Below the pieces are notes generated by a model. The model was not told the origin of the DNA, ran no database searches, and saw only the letters and a program-made list of their open reading frames with translations. Of a DNA stretch of 6,860 nt, positions 1 through 5,083 are shown piece by piece. The DNA is from Vulcanimicrobiota bacterium (GTDB taxonomy: Bacteria; Vulcanimicrobiota; Vulcanimicrobiia; Vulcanimicrobiales; Vulcanimicrobiaceae). Location of the stretch: the NCBI GenBank assembly GCA_019233165.1, contig JAFAMS010000145.1, positions 1-6,860 of the forward strand. The letters are read 5' to 3'. How positions within the stretch are numbered: the stretch's first letter is position 1; each line of letters opens with the position of its first letter. The translations under genes were made by a program, and so were the position numbers.

Positions 1-1
1 C

Positions 2-982
2 GTGCTGAAGTCGACCGTTCCGGTCGACGCGCTCGATGCGCTCGAAGACCGAATTCGCTCGAGTGCGCCGGGGCGCGGCCCCGCGCTTGCCGTCAATCCG
101 GAATTCCTGCGGCAAGGGAGCGCCTTGCGCGACTTCCTCGAGCCCGATCGCGTCGTTCTCGGGACGAACGACGAGCGGTCGCGCCTCGTGCTCGAGAAAA
201 TCTATGCGGCGCTCGACGTTCCTCGCGTCGCGACCGATCTCCGCACCGCGGCGCTCGTCAAGTACGCCTCGAACGCTTTTCTTGCAGTGCGCGTTTCGTT
301 CATCAACGAGATCGCGCAGCTGGCGGAGGCTCTCGATTGCGAGATCGCCGATGTAGCGAACGGGATCGGTCTCGATCCTCGGATCGGAGCCGCATTCCTC
401 GCCCCCGGACTCGGCTTCGGCGGCTCGTGCCTTCCCAAAGACTTGGCGGCATTACGCAGGAGCGCATGCGACGCCGGTGAGACGACGCCGCTCCTCGATG
501 CGGCCGCGGCCGTCAACGCGACGCGCCTGCAGCGGGTCGCGCGGCGAGTCCTGGCTCGCATCGATGGAATCGCAGGAGCGCAAGTCGCGATCCTCGGGCT
601 CGCGTTCAAAGCAGGGACCGACGACACGCGCGCTTCGCCGGCGCTCTTCCTCGCACGCCGCCTCGCGCTCGAGGGTTGCTCCGTGCGCGCGCACGATCCG
701 CTCGCGCGCGGTGAAAACGCCGACGCGGCGTTTCGACGCGTGCGGACCGCGGAAGCCGCGCTCGCCGGCGCGGACGTCGCGGTCGTCGCGACGGCGTGGC
801 CGGAATATCGCGAGCTCGAACCGTCGGTCGTCGCGAGTTTGATGCGACGGCGCAATCTCTTCGATCCGCATAACGCGCTCGACGCGCGCGCCTATCGTGC
901 AGCCGGGTTCGAGTATGCCGGCTTCGGGCGCCGCCTCGCCGGCGCGCAATCCGAGGCGCAGAGCGAGCGGGACGTCGCGTGA
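2..982 (+). CDS. ugd: UDP-glucose 6-dehydrogenase, 5'-truncated by window edge
   Basis: This enzyme oxidises UDP-glucose to UDP-glucuronate in the cytoplasm with two NAD+. The 326 visible residues hold the end of the NAD domain (the KSTVPV strand at residues 3-8), the NPEFLRQGSALRDF substrate segment (32-45), the KYASN helix motif (87-91), the catalytic-cysteine motif GFGGSCLPKD (138-147, nucleophile Cys143) and the C-terminal UDP-binding segment GLAFKAGTDDTR (199-210). Family members are usually about 430-450 residues and begin with a GxGYVG Rossmann motif. That motif is absent here, so roughly 110-120 N-terminal residues lie left of the window, and the GTG at position 2 is an internal valine codon, not the start. 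The stop overlaps the next gene's start as GTGA, which indicates translational coupling with the UDP-glucuronate decarboxylase that uses its product. The UDP-mannose or UDP-N-acetyl-sugar dehydrogenase relatives are less likely given that partner. Confidence 0.93.
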   Translation: MLKSTVPVDALDALEDRIRSSAPGRGPALAVNPEFLRQGSALRDFLEPDRVVLGTNDERSRLVLEKIYAALDVPRVATDLRTAALVKYASNAFLAVRVSFINEIAQLAEALDCEIADVANGIGLDPRIGAAFLAPGLGFGGSCLPKDLAALRRSACDAGETTPLLDAAAAVNATRLQRVARRVLARIDGIAGAQVAILGLAFKAGTDDTRASPALFLARRLALEGCSVRAHDPLARGENADAAFRRVRTAEAALAGADVAVVATAWPEYRELEPSVVASLMRRRNLFDPHNALDARAYRAAGFEYAGFGRRLAGAQSEAQSERDVA

Positions 983-1962
983 AGGCGGCGATCACCGGCT
1001 GCGCCGGCTTCATCGGTTCCCACCTGGCCGAGCGCATCTTGGCGCACGGCGGCTCCGTTGTGGGGATCGACAATTTGTTGACCGGCCGCAGTGAGAACGT
1101 CCGCCATCTGCTCGACTATCCGGAGTTCGCGTCCATCACCGAGGACATTGCGATCCCCTCGAATATCGTCGCCCTGGTCGGCGAGCATATCGAGCGGATC
1201 GATACGGTCTTTCATTTGGCGTCGCCGGCGAGTCCGAATGACTACGCGCGCTATCCGCTGCAAACCCTCGTCGCGAACAGCCGCGGAACCGAGCACGCGA
1301 TCTACCTGGCGAACCGCTTCCACGCGCGCTTGATCCTGGCTTCGACGTCGGAAGTGTACGGCGATCCGCTCGAGCATCCACAAACCGAAGAGTATTGGGG
1401 AAACGTCAACCCGGTCGGACCGCGCTCGTGCTACGACGAAGGGAAGCGCTACGCCGAGGCGTTGGTCGCGGCGGCGCACCGCGTCGGGCTCGTCGATGCG
1501 GCGATCGTCCGCATCTTCAACACGTACGGACCCCGGATGCGCATCGACGATGGGCGGGTCGTCCCCAGCTTCATCGGCCGAGCGCTGCGCGGGGAGCCGC
1601 TGACGCTTTACGGCGGCGGCGAACAGACGCGTTCGTTCATGTACGTCGACGACCTGATCGACGCGCTCGTCCGCGTCGCAACGATCCCGCTCGCCGGCGA
1701 TTTTCACGTGCTCAACCTAGGGAGCACCGTGGAGACCTCGATCCGAGCGCTCGCGACCGTCGTTGCTTCGGTCGCAGGCGTGCGCCTGCAAGTCGAAGAC
1801 GGGCCGCTTCCCACCGACGACCCGACGCGGCGTTGTCCCGATATTTCGCGCGCCCAAATGCTCCTCGATTGGCAGCCGCAGATCGGGATCCTCGAAGGGT
1901 TACGCCGGACGATCGACTACTTTCGCGGCGAGCTCTACGGAGGACAGGCCGCCGCGAGCTGA
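979..1962 (+). CDS. uxs: UDP-glucuronate decarboxylase (UDP-xylose synthase)
   Basis: This is an extended short-chain dehydrogenase of 327 residues that converts UDP-glucuronate to UDP-xylose through a 4-keto intermediate, using tightly bound NAD+. The NAD motif GCAGFIG is at residues 7-13. The UXS signature HLASPASP is at 79-86, ASTSEVYGDP at 121-130, YWGNVNPVGPRSCYDEGKR at 139-157 (catalytic Tyr152 and Lys156, with Glu125 as the expected base), FNTYGPRM at 180-187, DGRVV at 191-195 and QTRSF at 216-220. An arginine in DPTRR (281-285) is probably the one used in decarboxylation; that assignment is by analogy. These motifs separate it from UDP-glucose 4-epimerases and dTDP-glucose dehydratases. 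The length is normal for a bacterial soluble UXS. The GTG start at 979 overlaps the upstream dehydrogenase stop by 4 bases, so the pair makes UDP-xylose from UDP-glucose, presumably for a surface polysaccharide or glycosylated product. Confidence 0.93.
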   Translation: MKAAITGCAGFIGSHLAERILAHGGSVVGIDNLLTGRSENVRHLLDYPEFASITEDIAIPSNIVALVGEHIERIDTVFHLASPASPNDYARYPLQTLVANSRGTEHAIYLANRFHARLILASTSEVYGDPLEHPQTEEYWGNVNPVGPRSCYDEGKRYAEALVAAAHRVGLVDAAIVRIFNTYGPRMRIDDGRVVPSFIGRALRGEPLTLYGGGEQTRSFMYVDDLIDALVRVATIPLAGDFHVLNLGSTVETSIRALATVVASVAGVRLQVEDGPLPTDDPTRRCPDISRAQMLLDWQPQIGILEGLRRTIDYFRGELYGGQAAAS

Positions 1963-1973
1963 GCGAGACGCGC

Positions 1974-2028
1974 GGTTAACTGCCCGTTAAGCGGGCTTGG
2001 TTAATTCGTCCCTGGGCGGGGGAGCCCA
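1974..2028 (+). other. Intergenic hairpins and GTTAA repeats after uxs
   Basis: The 83-base gap between uxs and the next gene holds two short inverted repeats. GCCCG (1982-1986) pairs with CGGGC (1992-1996) around a TTAAG loop. TGGGC (2013-2017) pairs with GCCCA (2024-2028) around GGGGGA. The motif GTTAA occurs three times on the + strand, at 1975, 1986 and 2000. The first hairpin is followed by a T-containing but not T-rich stretch, so it could be a weak terminator of the sugar-nucleotide operon. The second hairpin ends 5 bases before the ribosome site of the small acidic protein. No promoter for that gene is clear to me. Confidence 0.35.
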
Positions 2029-2045
2029 CAATTGGAGGATGTACC

Positions 2046-2246
2046 GTGGAAGAGGACGCGTATCGCGAAGCACTCGAGCGTCAAGGAAGAGGTTCGAACG
2101 AGAACACGCTGGCGCAGACCGTCGGTGCGGGGACCTATGAGTACGACGGGGACGCCTCGGCGCTCGAACGCGACGCCGGGAACGAGGAAGAAGTCCCGAC
2201 GATTATCGAGCGCCTTGAAGGGGTACGTGGCGAGCAGCAAAGCTGA
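2046..2246 (+). CDS. Small acidic hypothetical protein
   Basis: This is a 66-residue protein I do not recognise. It is strongly charged, with many Glu and Asp residues, and has no hydrophobic segment or signal peptide, so it is probably cytosolic and partly disordered. Visible features are an N-terminal charged helix-like segment (EEDAYREALERQ, 2-13), a central TVGAGTYEYDG stretch (25-35) and an acidic EEE cluster (47-49) before a predicted C-terminal helix. The GTG start is supported by GGAGGA at 2034-2039 with 6 bases of spacing. The gene ends 23 bases before the hemerythrin-like gene on the same strand, so the two may be cotranscribed, although a promoter-like element lies inside its 3' end. 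A longer open frame (2032-2361) overlaps it, but its start lies inside this ribosome site. Function unknown. Confidence 0.6.
   Translation: MEEDAYREALERQGRGSNENTLAQTVGAGTYEYDGDASALERDAGNEEEVPTIIERLEGVRGEQQS
2201..2226 (+). promoter_or_regulatory. SigB/SigF-like promoter candidate for the hemerythrin gene
   Basis: GATTAT at 2201-2206, 14 bases, then GGGTAC at 2221-2226. The -10 fits the GGGTA class; the -35 has one mismatch to GTTT. It lies inside the 3' end of the upstream small gene. A start of transcription near 2233 would give a leader of roughly 37 bases containing the AGGAGAG at 2251-2257. The spacing is identical to four other elements in the window. Confidence 0.4.
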
Positions 2247-2269
2247 CGATAGGAGAGCTGCTCATCATC

Positions 2270-2779
2270 ATGCCGATACGTGCAAAATCGCGAACGGGCG
2301 AAGCCACGACGACGCGCAGCCGCGGAACCGATGCCATCGCGCTTCTGAAGCAGGATCATAAGGAAGTCAAGGCTCTCTTCGAGCAAGCCTGCGCGCTCGG
2401 AACGCGTGCGACGGAGCAGCGCCGCAAATTATACGGGCAGATCGCGGCCCAGTTGCGGATACACTCGCAGGTCGAGGAAGAGATCTTTTATCCCGCGTTC
2501 CGGGAACGCACGCGCAATGCCAGCGACGAGCGGCAAGAAGTCCTGGAAGCGTACGAAGAACACGGGATCGTCAAGCATCTGCTGGGCGAGCTCGACGCAA
2601 CCGACCCGAAGGACGAGTCGTTCCTCGCGAAGTTTCAAGTGCTCAAAGAGAACGTCGAACACCACGTCCGTGAGGAAGAGGGCGAGATGTTCAAGATGGC
2701 ACGGGCAGCCCTGGACAAGGAAGAGCTCATCGAGCTCGGTTCCCGCATCGAGGCTGCCAAAGAAGAAGCGCGGGCGTAG
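2270..2779 (+). CDS. Hemerythrin-like HHE-domain protein
   Basis: This 169-residue protein has a four-helix HHE fold that normally binds a di-iron centre and can handle oxygen, nitric oxide or iron in the cytoplasm. Candidate ligands sit where the family expects them: His30 in KQDHKEV, His65 and Glu69/Glu70 in HSQVEEEIFYP, His98 in EEHGIVKHLL (with His103 nearby), and His132 with Glu136 in HHVREEEGEMF. The first 20 or so residues are basic and Ser/Thr-rich and look disordered. There is no signal peptide or membrane segment. The ATG at 2270 has AGGAGAG at 2251-2257; the 12-base spacing is longer than ideal, but no other start fits. A GATT-N16-GGGTAC promoter candidate lies 44 bases upstream of the start. 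The neighbouring small genes and the STAS regulator suggest a role in stress tolerance. Whether it carries O2 or NO, or serves as an iron store, cannot be read from the sequence. Confidence 0.88.
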   Translation: MPIRAKSRTGEATTTRSRGTDAIALLKQDHKEVKALFEQACALGTRATEQRRKLYGQIAAQLRIHSQVEEEIFYPAFRERTRNASDERQEVLEAYEEHGIVKHLLGELDATDPKDESFLAKFQVLKENVEHHVREEEGEMFKMARAALDKEELIELGSRIEAAKEEARA

Positions 2780-2784
2780 TCGGA

Positions 2785-2940
2785 ATGCGACGTTGCCGGC
2801 GCATGCCCGCGGACGTTCCGCCGACCTCGCCGGGTCCGTACCCTGAGGCGATTCCACCCGAGATGCCCGAGTCGCCGGTGACGCCGCCCGAGGCGCCGGC
2901 CCCCCCGAGCCAGCCGCCGATTACCGAGCCCGGCTCTTAG
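2785..2940 (+). CDS. Small proline-rich protein
   Basis: An open frame of 51 residues follows the hemerythrin-like gene by 5 bases. From residue 7 on it is dominated by Pro, Glu, Ser and Thr in repeats such as IPPEMPESP (23-31) and VTPPEAPAPP (32-41), ending ITEPGS. Such low-complexity Pro-Glu tails are common in very small bacterial proteins of unknown role and would be extended and unstructured. The first six residues (MRRCRR) are basic, and an internal ATG at 2803 gives a cleaner 45-residue product beginning MPADVPP. Neither start has a convincing ribosome site, so translation may depend on coupling to the gene before it. Its last 20 bases overlap, tail to tail, the end of the DUF3175 gene on the other strand. 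Real coding is likely but not proven; the alternative is GC-rich read-through without function. Confidence 0.5.
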   Translation: MRRCRRMPADVPPTSPGPYPEAIPPEMPESPVTPPEAPAPPSQPPITEPGS

Positions 2941-3223
2941 CCGCGGGTTTTCTCCCGTAGAGCGCGCGGAGCTCGTCCTTCGCGCGCTCGAGCTTGCGTT
3001 TTTGCGTCGCCGGCAAGTTCTTCCCGGCGCGGTTCAGATAGAAGGTGAGCATCGACATCGCCGACCGGTAAGGATCGGCTTTTCGTCGCCGGCTGAGCTC
3101 GGCCGAGCGCTTAAGGGAGCGCGCGATCGACTTAGGATCGTCGAGCGTAAATACGCCGCGGTCGAGATCGAGCGCGTTGCTCTCGCGCGTGACGCGTCCC
3201 GACCACTTCTTCGAGCTAGCCAT
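2921..3223 (-). CDS. DUF3175 domain-containing protein
   Basis: This 100-residue basic protein matches what I know of DUF3175 along its whole length: KKWSGRVTRESNALDL (5-20), GVFTLDDPKSIARSLKRSAE (23-42), RRKADPYRSAMSMLTFYLNR (46-65), then a Lys/Arg-rich helix ending in YGRKPAAKSRAR. The family is small, cytosolic and of unknown function. The many basic residues and the lack of a membrane segment would allow nucleic-acid binding, but that is only a guess. The ATG at 3223 lies inside the end of the STAS gene (overlap 3216-3223) and has no ribosome site of its own, so it is very probably translationally coupled to it. The stop (TAA, complement of 2921-2923) lies inside the proline-rich gene on the + strand. 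Its pairing with an anti-sigma antagonist suggests expression under the same stress control. Confidence 0.88.
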   Translation of the reverse strand: MASSKKWSGRVTRESNALDLDRGVFTLDDPKSIARSLKRSAELSRRRKADPYRSAMSMLTFYLNRAGKNLPATQKRKLERAKDELRALYGRKPAAKSRAR

Positions 3224-3575
3224 ACGCGAGCGGATGCGAAGCCTCTGCGAGCGCGACGCGAAAATCGTCGTGCATCGAAAGCGACCGATCCAGCCCGGTA
3301 GCTCGGAACATCCTGCGGATCTTCGACTCCGGCGTTACGACGACGTGGAGCCGGCGTCCATAGCTCCGGTGAGCCTCGACGAGCGTTGTCAACCCCGACG
3401 TGTCGACGTACGTGCACTCGACAAAGGCTACGATGATCGGCCCCGTGTTCGCCTCGCCGGCGCGTTCGATCGCCCCCGCGAGCTCCGAGCAATTTCCGAT
3501 GTCGAGCTCCCCGAGGACATGGATGAGGTTCATTGGCCAAAGCCGCTCAACCACAATTGGAGCTATTGTCGTCAT
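3216..3575 (-). CDS. STAS-domain anti-sigma factor antagonist (SpoIIAA/RsbV-like)
   Basis: This 119-residue single STAS-domain protein belongs to the anti-anti-sigma family. Unphosphorylated members bind an anti-sigma kinase (RsbW/SpoIIAB type) and free its sigma factor; phosphorylation reverses this. The protein shows the N-terminal strand with LIHVLGELDIGN (17-28), the hydrophobic strand PIIVAFVECTYVD (46-58) and the phosphorylation loop DTSGL (58-62). Thr59 occupies the place of the phosphorylated serine in SpoIIAA or RsbV, and Ser60 is adjacent. The ATG at 3575 is chosen because AGGAGAG sits 6 bases before it (3583-3589, complement) and the family begins there. An upstream in-frame start at 3659 would add 28 unrelated residues. 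No kinase or sigma gene is in the window, so its partners lie elsewhere. The DUF3175 gene overlaps its end by 8 bases. Confidence 0.9.
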   Translation of the reverse strand: MTTIAPIVVERLWPMNLIHVLGELDIGNCSELAGAIERAGEANTGPIIVAFVECTYVDTSGLTTLVEAHRSYGRRLHVVVTPESKIRRMFRATGLDRSLSMHDDFRVALAEASHPLAYG

Positions 3576-3642
3576 CGTACGCTCTCCTGAGTAGAACGCG
3601 TGACTTCGGCGATGTTCGAACGCATACCCGTCACCGGCTGAC

Positions 3643-3668
3643 GTTTGCTCCCTCTCCAAAAGGGGTAC
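3643..3668 (+). promoter_or_regulatory. SigB/SigF-like promoter for the Cys/His-rich gene
   Basis: GTTTGC at 3643-3648, 14 bases, then GGGTAC at 3663-3668: an exact GTTT and an exact GGGTA at the spacing typical of SigB-type promoters. Transcription from about 3675 would give a leader of about 30 bases containing the ribosome site at 3693-3700. The STAS gene is transcribed in the opposite direction from the same gap. On that strand a GGGTAT (complement of 3624-3629) is present, but no GTTT-like box lies at the matching distance. Confidence 0.55.
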
Positions 3669-3704
3669 ACCCCGCCCTACCGCACTCCCGGCAAGGAGGT
3701 ACCC

Positions 3705-3914
3705 ATGGACCGCTCACGTTTCGGCGCCTCTGCGGCGACGACGGCGCTCGAGGAGCTCGTGATCTGCGACTGCGGCCATCCGATTGGTTTGCACGACAGC
3801 ATAGGCTGTCGCGGCATGCGGCCGCGCGCCTGCGCGTGCACGCGCGATCGCGGCTGGGTCCTGGACACCGCAATCGCGCGCTCGATCTCCGACCAGCGCG
3901 CCGGTCTTCGTTAA
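3705..3914 (+). CDS. Small Cys/His-rich (possible zinc-binding) protein
   Basis: This is a 69-residue protein without a family name I can give. Its core is CDCGHPIGLHDSIGC (21-35) followed by CAC (43-45). Cys21, Cys23, His25, His30, Cys35, Cys43 and Cys45 are arranged like a compact metal-binding knuckle, so zinc or iron binding is likely by inference. There is no membrane segment or signal peptide. The ATG at 3705 is fixed by a near-perfect AAGGAGGT (3693-3700). An in-frame upstream start at 3645 would fall inside the promoter candidate, so it is rejected. The gene converges on the lmo0937-type gene, with 34 bases between the stops. The promoter candidate upstream is the best SigB-like match on the + strand, consistent with a stress-induced product. 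Confidence 0.72.
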   Translation: MDRSRFGASAATTALEELVICDCGHPIGLHDSIGCRGMRPRACACTRDRGWVLDTAIARSISDQRAGLR

Positions 3915-3927
3915 AGCCCCAGACCGG
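3901..3927. terminator. Inverted repeat between convergent genes
   Basis: CCGGTCT (3901-3907) pairs with AGACCGG (3921-3927) around a 13-base loop that contains the stop codon of the Cys/His-rich gene. It sits in the 34-base gap between two convergent genes and could stop transcription from both sides. There is no T-run on either strand, so factor-independent termination is doubtful. Confidence 0.4.
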
Positions 3928-3948
3928 CGCTACTTCGTAGGGCGTCCC

Positions 3949-4107
3949 TTAAACGGACGCGCGCCGTCCGGTGAGCAGATTGAGGATGAGAAGTACGAGT
4001 GCGATGACGAGCAGGACGTGAATCAATCCGCCCGCGACGTGCATCGCGAATCCAATGACCCACAAGACGAACAGAACGACGATTATAGTCCACAGCAGAC
4101 CGGCCAT
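3949..4107 (-). CDS. lmo0937-type small membrane protein
   Basis: This is a 52-residue protein with two hydrophobic helices joined by a short turn: residues 3-21 (start MAGLLWTIIVV, then FVLWVIGF) and 27-45 (GLIHVLLVIALVLL, ILNLL), ending in a basic tail TGRRASV. The pattern of an N-terminal LLWTI, then HVAGGLIH, then a second helix ending in GRR is what I know from the lmo0937 family of tiny inner-membrane proteins, whose role is unknown. The ATG at 4107 has GAGGAGG (complement of 4111-4117) just upstream. A perfect inverted repeat lies directly before that ribosome site, and an exact GTTT-N16-GGGTAG promoter candidate before that. No membrane-protein partner gene is adjacent. Such peptides often accompany envelope-stress genes, and here the promoter points the same way. 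Confidence 0.82.
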   Translation of the reverse strand: MAGLLWTIIVVLFVLWVIGFAMHVAGGLIHVLLVIALVLLILNLLTGRRASV

Positions 4108-4118
4108 TGTGCCTCCTC

Positions 4119-4137
4119 GGCGACTCGTCGAGTCGCC
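4119..4137 (-). promoter_or_regulatory. Perfect inverted repeat in the lmo0937-type gene leader
   Basis: GGCGACTCG (4119-4127) and CGAGTCGCC (4129-4137) are exact reverse complements around one central base. In RNA this folds to an 8-bp stem with a 3-base loop. It lies between the predicted transcription start and the GAGGAGG ribosome site of the - strand gene, one base from that site. It may be an operator, a 5' stabilising hairpin or a translation control element. Confidence 0.5.
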
Positions 4138-4149
4138 AGCAAAGCCTGT

Positions 4150-4175
4150 CTACCCGCGTTCCGGGTGCACGAAAC
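4150..4175 (-). promoter_or_regulatory. SigB/SigF-like promoter for the lmo0937-type gene
   Basis: Read on the - strand: GTTTCG (complement of 4170-4175), 14 bases, then GGGTAG (complement of 4150-4155). Both boxes are exact. Transcription from about 4143 would give a leader of about 36 bases holding the inverted repeat and the ribosome site. Confidence 0.55.
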
Positions 4176-4224
4176 CACAGTCACTCGCAGCATAATCCAA
4201 CCGCGTCGTCGCCCGGCTGCCAAG

Positions 4225-4250
4225 GATTGATACGTAATCCGTATGGGTAG
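4225..4250 (+). promoter_or_regulatory. SigB/SigF-like promoter for the Gly/Ser-rich membrane protein
   Basis: GATTGA at 4225-4230, 14 bases, GGGTAG at 4245-4250. There is one mismatch in GTTT. An inverted repeat, ATACG (4230-4234) and CGTAT (4240-4244), fills the spacer and could be an operator. A transcription start near 4257 fits the ribosome site at 4265-4271 and excludes the upstream ATG at 4243 as the translation start. Confidence 0.45.
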
Positions 4251-4278
4251 AACTCAAGCGACTGAAGGAGGTCGGAAG

Positions 4279-4584
4279 ATGCAAGAGCGCAACACGATCG
4301 TCGATCGTGATACGGGCGGCGGAAGTGCGATGGGGATCGCGATCGTCGCTATCATCGCCGTGGCGGCCATCGTGGCTGTACTGCTATGGCAGCCTTGGAA
4401 CGCGAACCGAAGCAACACGACAATCGTCAATCCGCCTGGCTCGAGTCAGAGCCAAACGATCACTCAGCCGGGGACCGGCACGAACGGCGCCGGTGCCGGA
4501 GCGGGGACGAGCGGCGGGACGAGCTCGGGAAGCTCGTCCGGCGGATCAGGGAGTAGCGGCGGTTCCGAAGGACACGGCGGTTAA
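4279..4584 (+). CDS. Membrane-anchored Gly/Ser-rich hypothetical protein
   Basis: This is a 101-residue protein with a short charged N-terminus (MQERNTIVDRD), one transmembrane helix at about residues 18-37 (GIAIVAIIAVAAIVAVLL followed by Trp) and a long extracytoplasmic tail. The tail is first Asn/Ser/Thr/Gln-rich (41-65) and then almost pure Gly, Ser, Ala and Thr (about 66-101), ending HGG. The tail should be disordered. I do not recognise a family; small proteins of this layout are common in soil bacteria and usually unannotated. The start at 4279 is set by AAGGAGG at 4265-4271 with 7 bases of spacing. An in-frame ATG at 4243 falls beside the promoter -10. A strong terminator follows 4 bases after the stop, so this is a single-gene transcript. 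The low-complexity tail makes homology searching unreliable. Confidence 0.72.
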   Translation: MQERNTIVDRDTGGGSAMGIAIVAIIAVAAIVAVLLWQPWNANRSNTTIVNPPGSSQSQTITQPGTGTNGAGAGAGTSGGTSSGSSSGGSGSSGGSEGHGG

Positions 4585-4588
4585 GTGC

Positions 4589-4623
4589 AAGGGCGCTCGA
4601 AGGGGCGCCCTTCCTTCTTTCTC
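4589..4623 (+). terminator. Intrinsic terminator
   Basis: AAGGGCGC (4589-4596) pairs exactly with GCGCCCTT (4605-4612) around the loop TCGAAGGG, followed by a pyrimidine-rich CCTTCTTTCTC (4613-4623). It starts 4 bases after the stop of the Gly/Ser-rich gene and is the clearest factor-independent terminator in the window. Confidence 0.8.
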
Positions 4624-4693
4624 AGGGAATTCCGAACGGTCTCTAACGCCGAGTTAAAGACGTGTGAGGGCGGCTTGGCGTTACGATTGCATC

Positions 4694-5074
4694 ATGATCA
4701 TACGCACCGCGATCGCCCTTATCGCTACGGCGATCATTATCAAAGCCGGCGCAGCGTTCGCGCAGGTTCCACCCGCGCCGCCCGCCCCTCCCGCCGCGGC
4801 CGCTCCGGCTCATCCGCATCAAGGGATGAAGGCGTTGCTCCGCGACCTCAATCTCTCCCCGGACCAGACCGCGAAAATCGATGCGATTCGCGCCAAATAT
4901 CGCACGATGAACGAAAACGTCACCGATCCGCAGCAGCGCAGGATGAATCGCCAAGCGCAGATGAACGAGATCAAGTCGGTGTTGACGCCCGATCAGCAAG
5001 CAAAGCTGCAAGCCAAGATCCAAGCCATGCGCCAGCACCGGCGTCAAGAGAACGGCACGAACCAGAAGTCGTAA
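4694..5074 (+). CDS. Secreted Spy/LTxxQ-like protein
   Basis: This is a 126-residue exported protein. Residues 1-23 form a signal peptide: Arg4, a hydrophobic core and an AFA cleavage motif before Gln24. A Pro/Ala linker follows (about 25-42), then a helical domain with two copies of the LTxxQ-type motif, LSPDQ (54-58) and LTPDQ (97-101), each leading into a Lys/Arg/Gln-rich helix. This layout is that of the Spy/CpxP-like LTxxQ superfamily, periplasmic helical proteins linked to envelope stress, ATP-independent chaperoning or metal sensing. The sequence is too short and low in complexity to name a member. The ATG at 4694 is preferred because it begins a proper signal peptide; a GTG at 4664 would put ten polar residues in front of it. 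Neither has a clear ribosome site. The gene is separated from the previous one by a terminator, and its own promoter was not identified. Confidence 0.75.
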   Translation: MIIRTAIALIATAIIIKAGAAFAQVPPAPPAPPAAAAPAHPHQGMKALLRDLNLSPDQTAKIDAIRAKYRTMNENVTDPQQRRMNRQAQMNEIKSVLTPDQQAKLQAKIQAMRQHRRQENGTNQKS

Positions 5075-5083
5075 GGCTCAACG

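Noticed and set aside
202..855. 217-codon open frame on the - strand opposite ugd
   Set aside because: Ala/Arg/Ser-rich with no recognisable domain; the + strand carries all the dehydrogenase motifs.
2032..2361. 109-codon + strand frame overlapping the small acidic protein and the hemerythrin start
   Set aside because: Its start lies inside the ribosome site of the 2046 gene, and it overlaps the well-supported hemerythrin frame.
3034..3540. 168-codon - strand frame overlapping STAS and DUF3175
   Set aside because: Arg-rich with no motifs; the other - strand frames match known families and have sensible starts.
3624..3629. GGGTAT on the - strand as a SigB-like -10 for the STAS gene
   Set aside because: No GTTT-like box at 14-16 bases before it, unlike the five accepted elements; the STAS promoter stays unassigned.
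3700..3704. GGGTA on the - strand
   Set aside because: It overlaps the ribosome site of the + strand gene and has no -35-like partner; chance occurrence.
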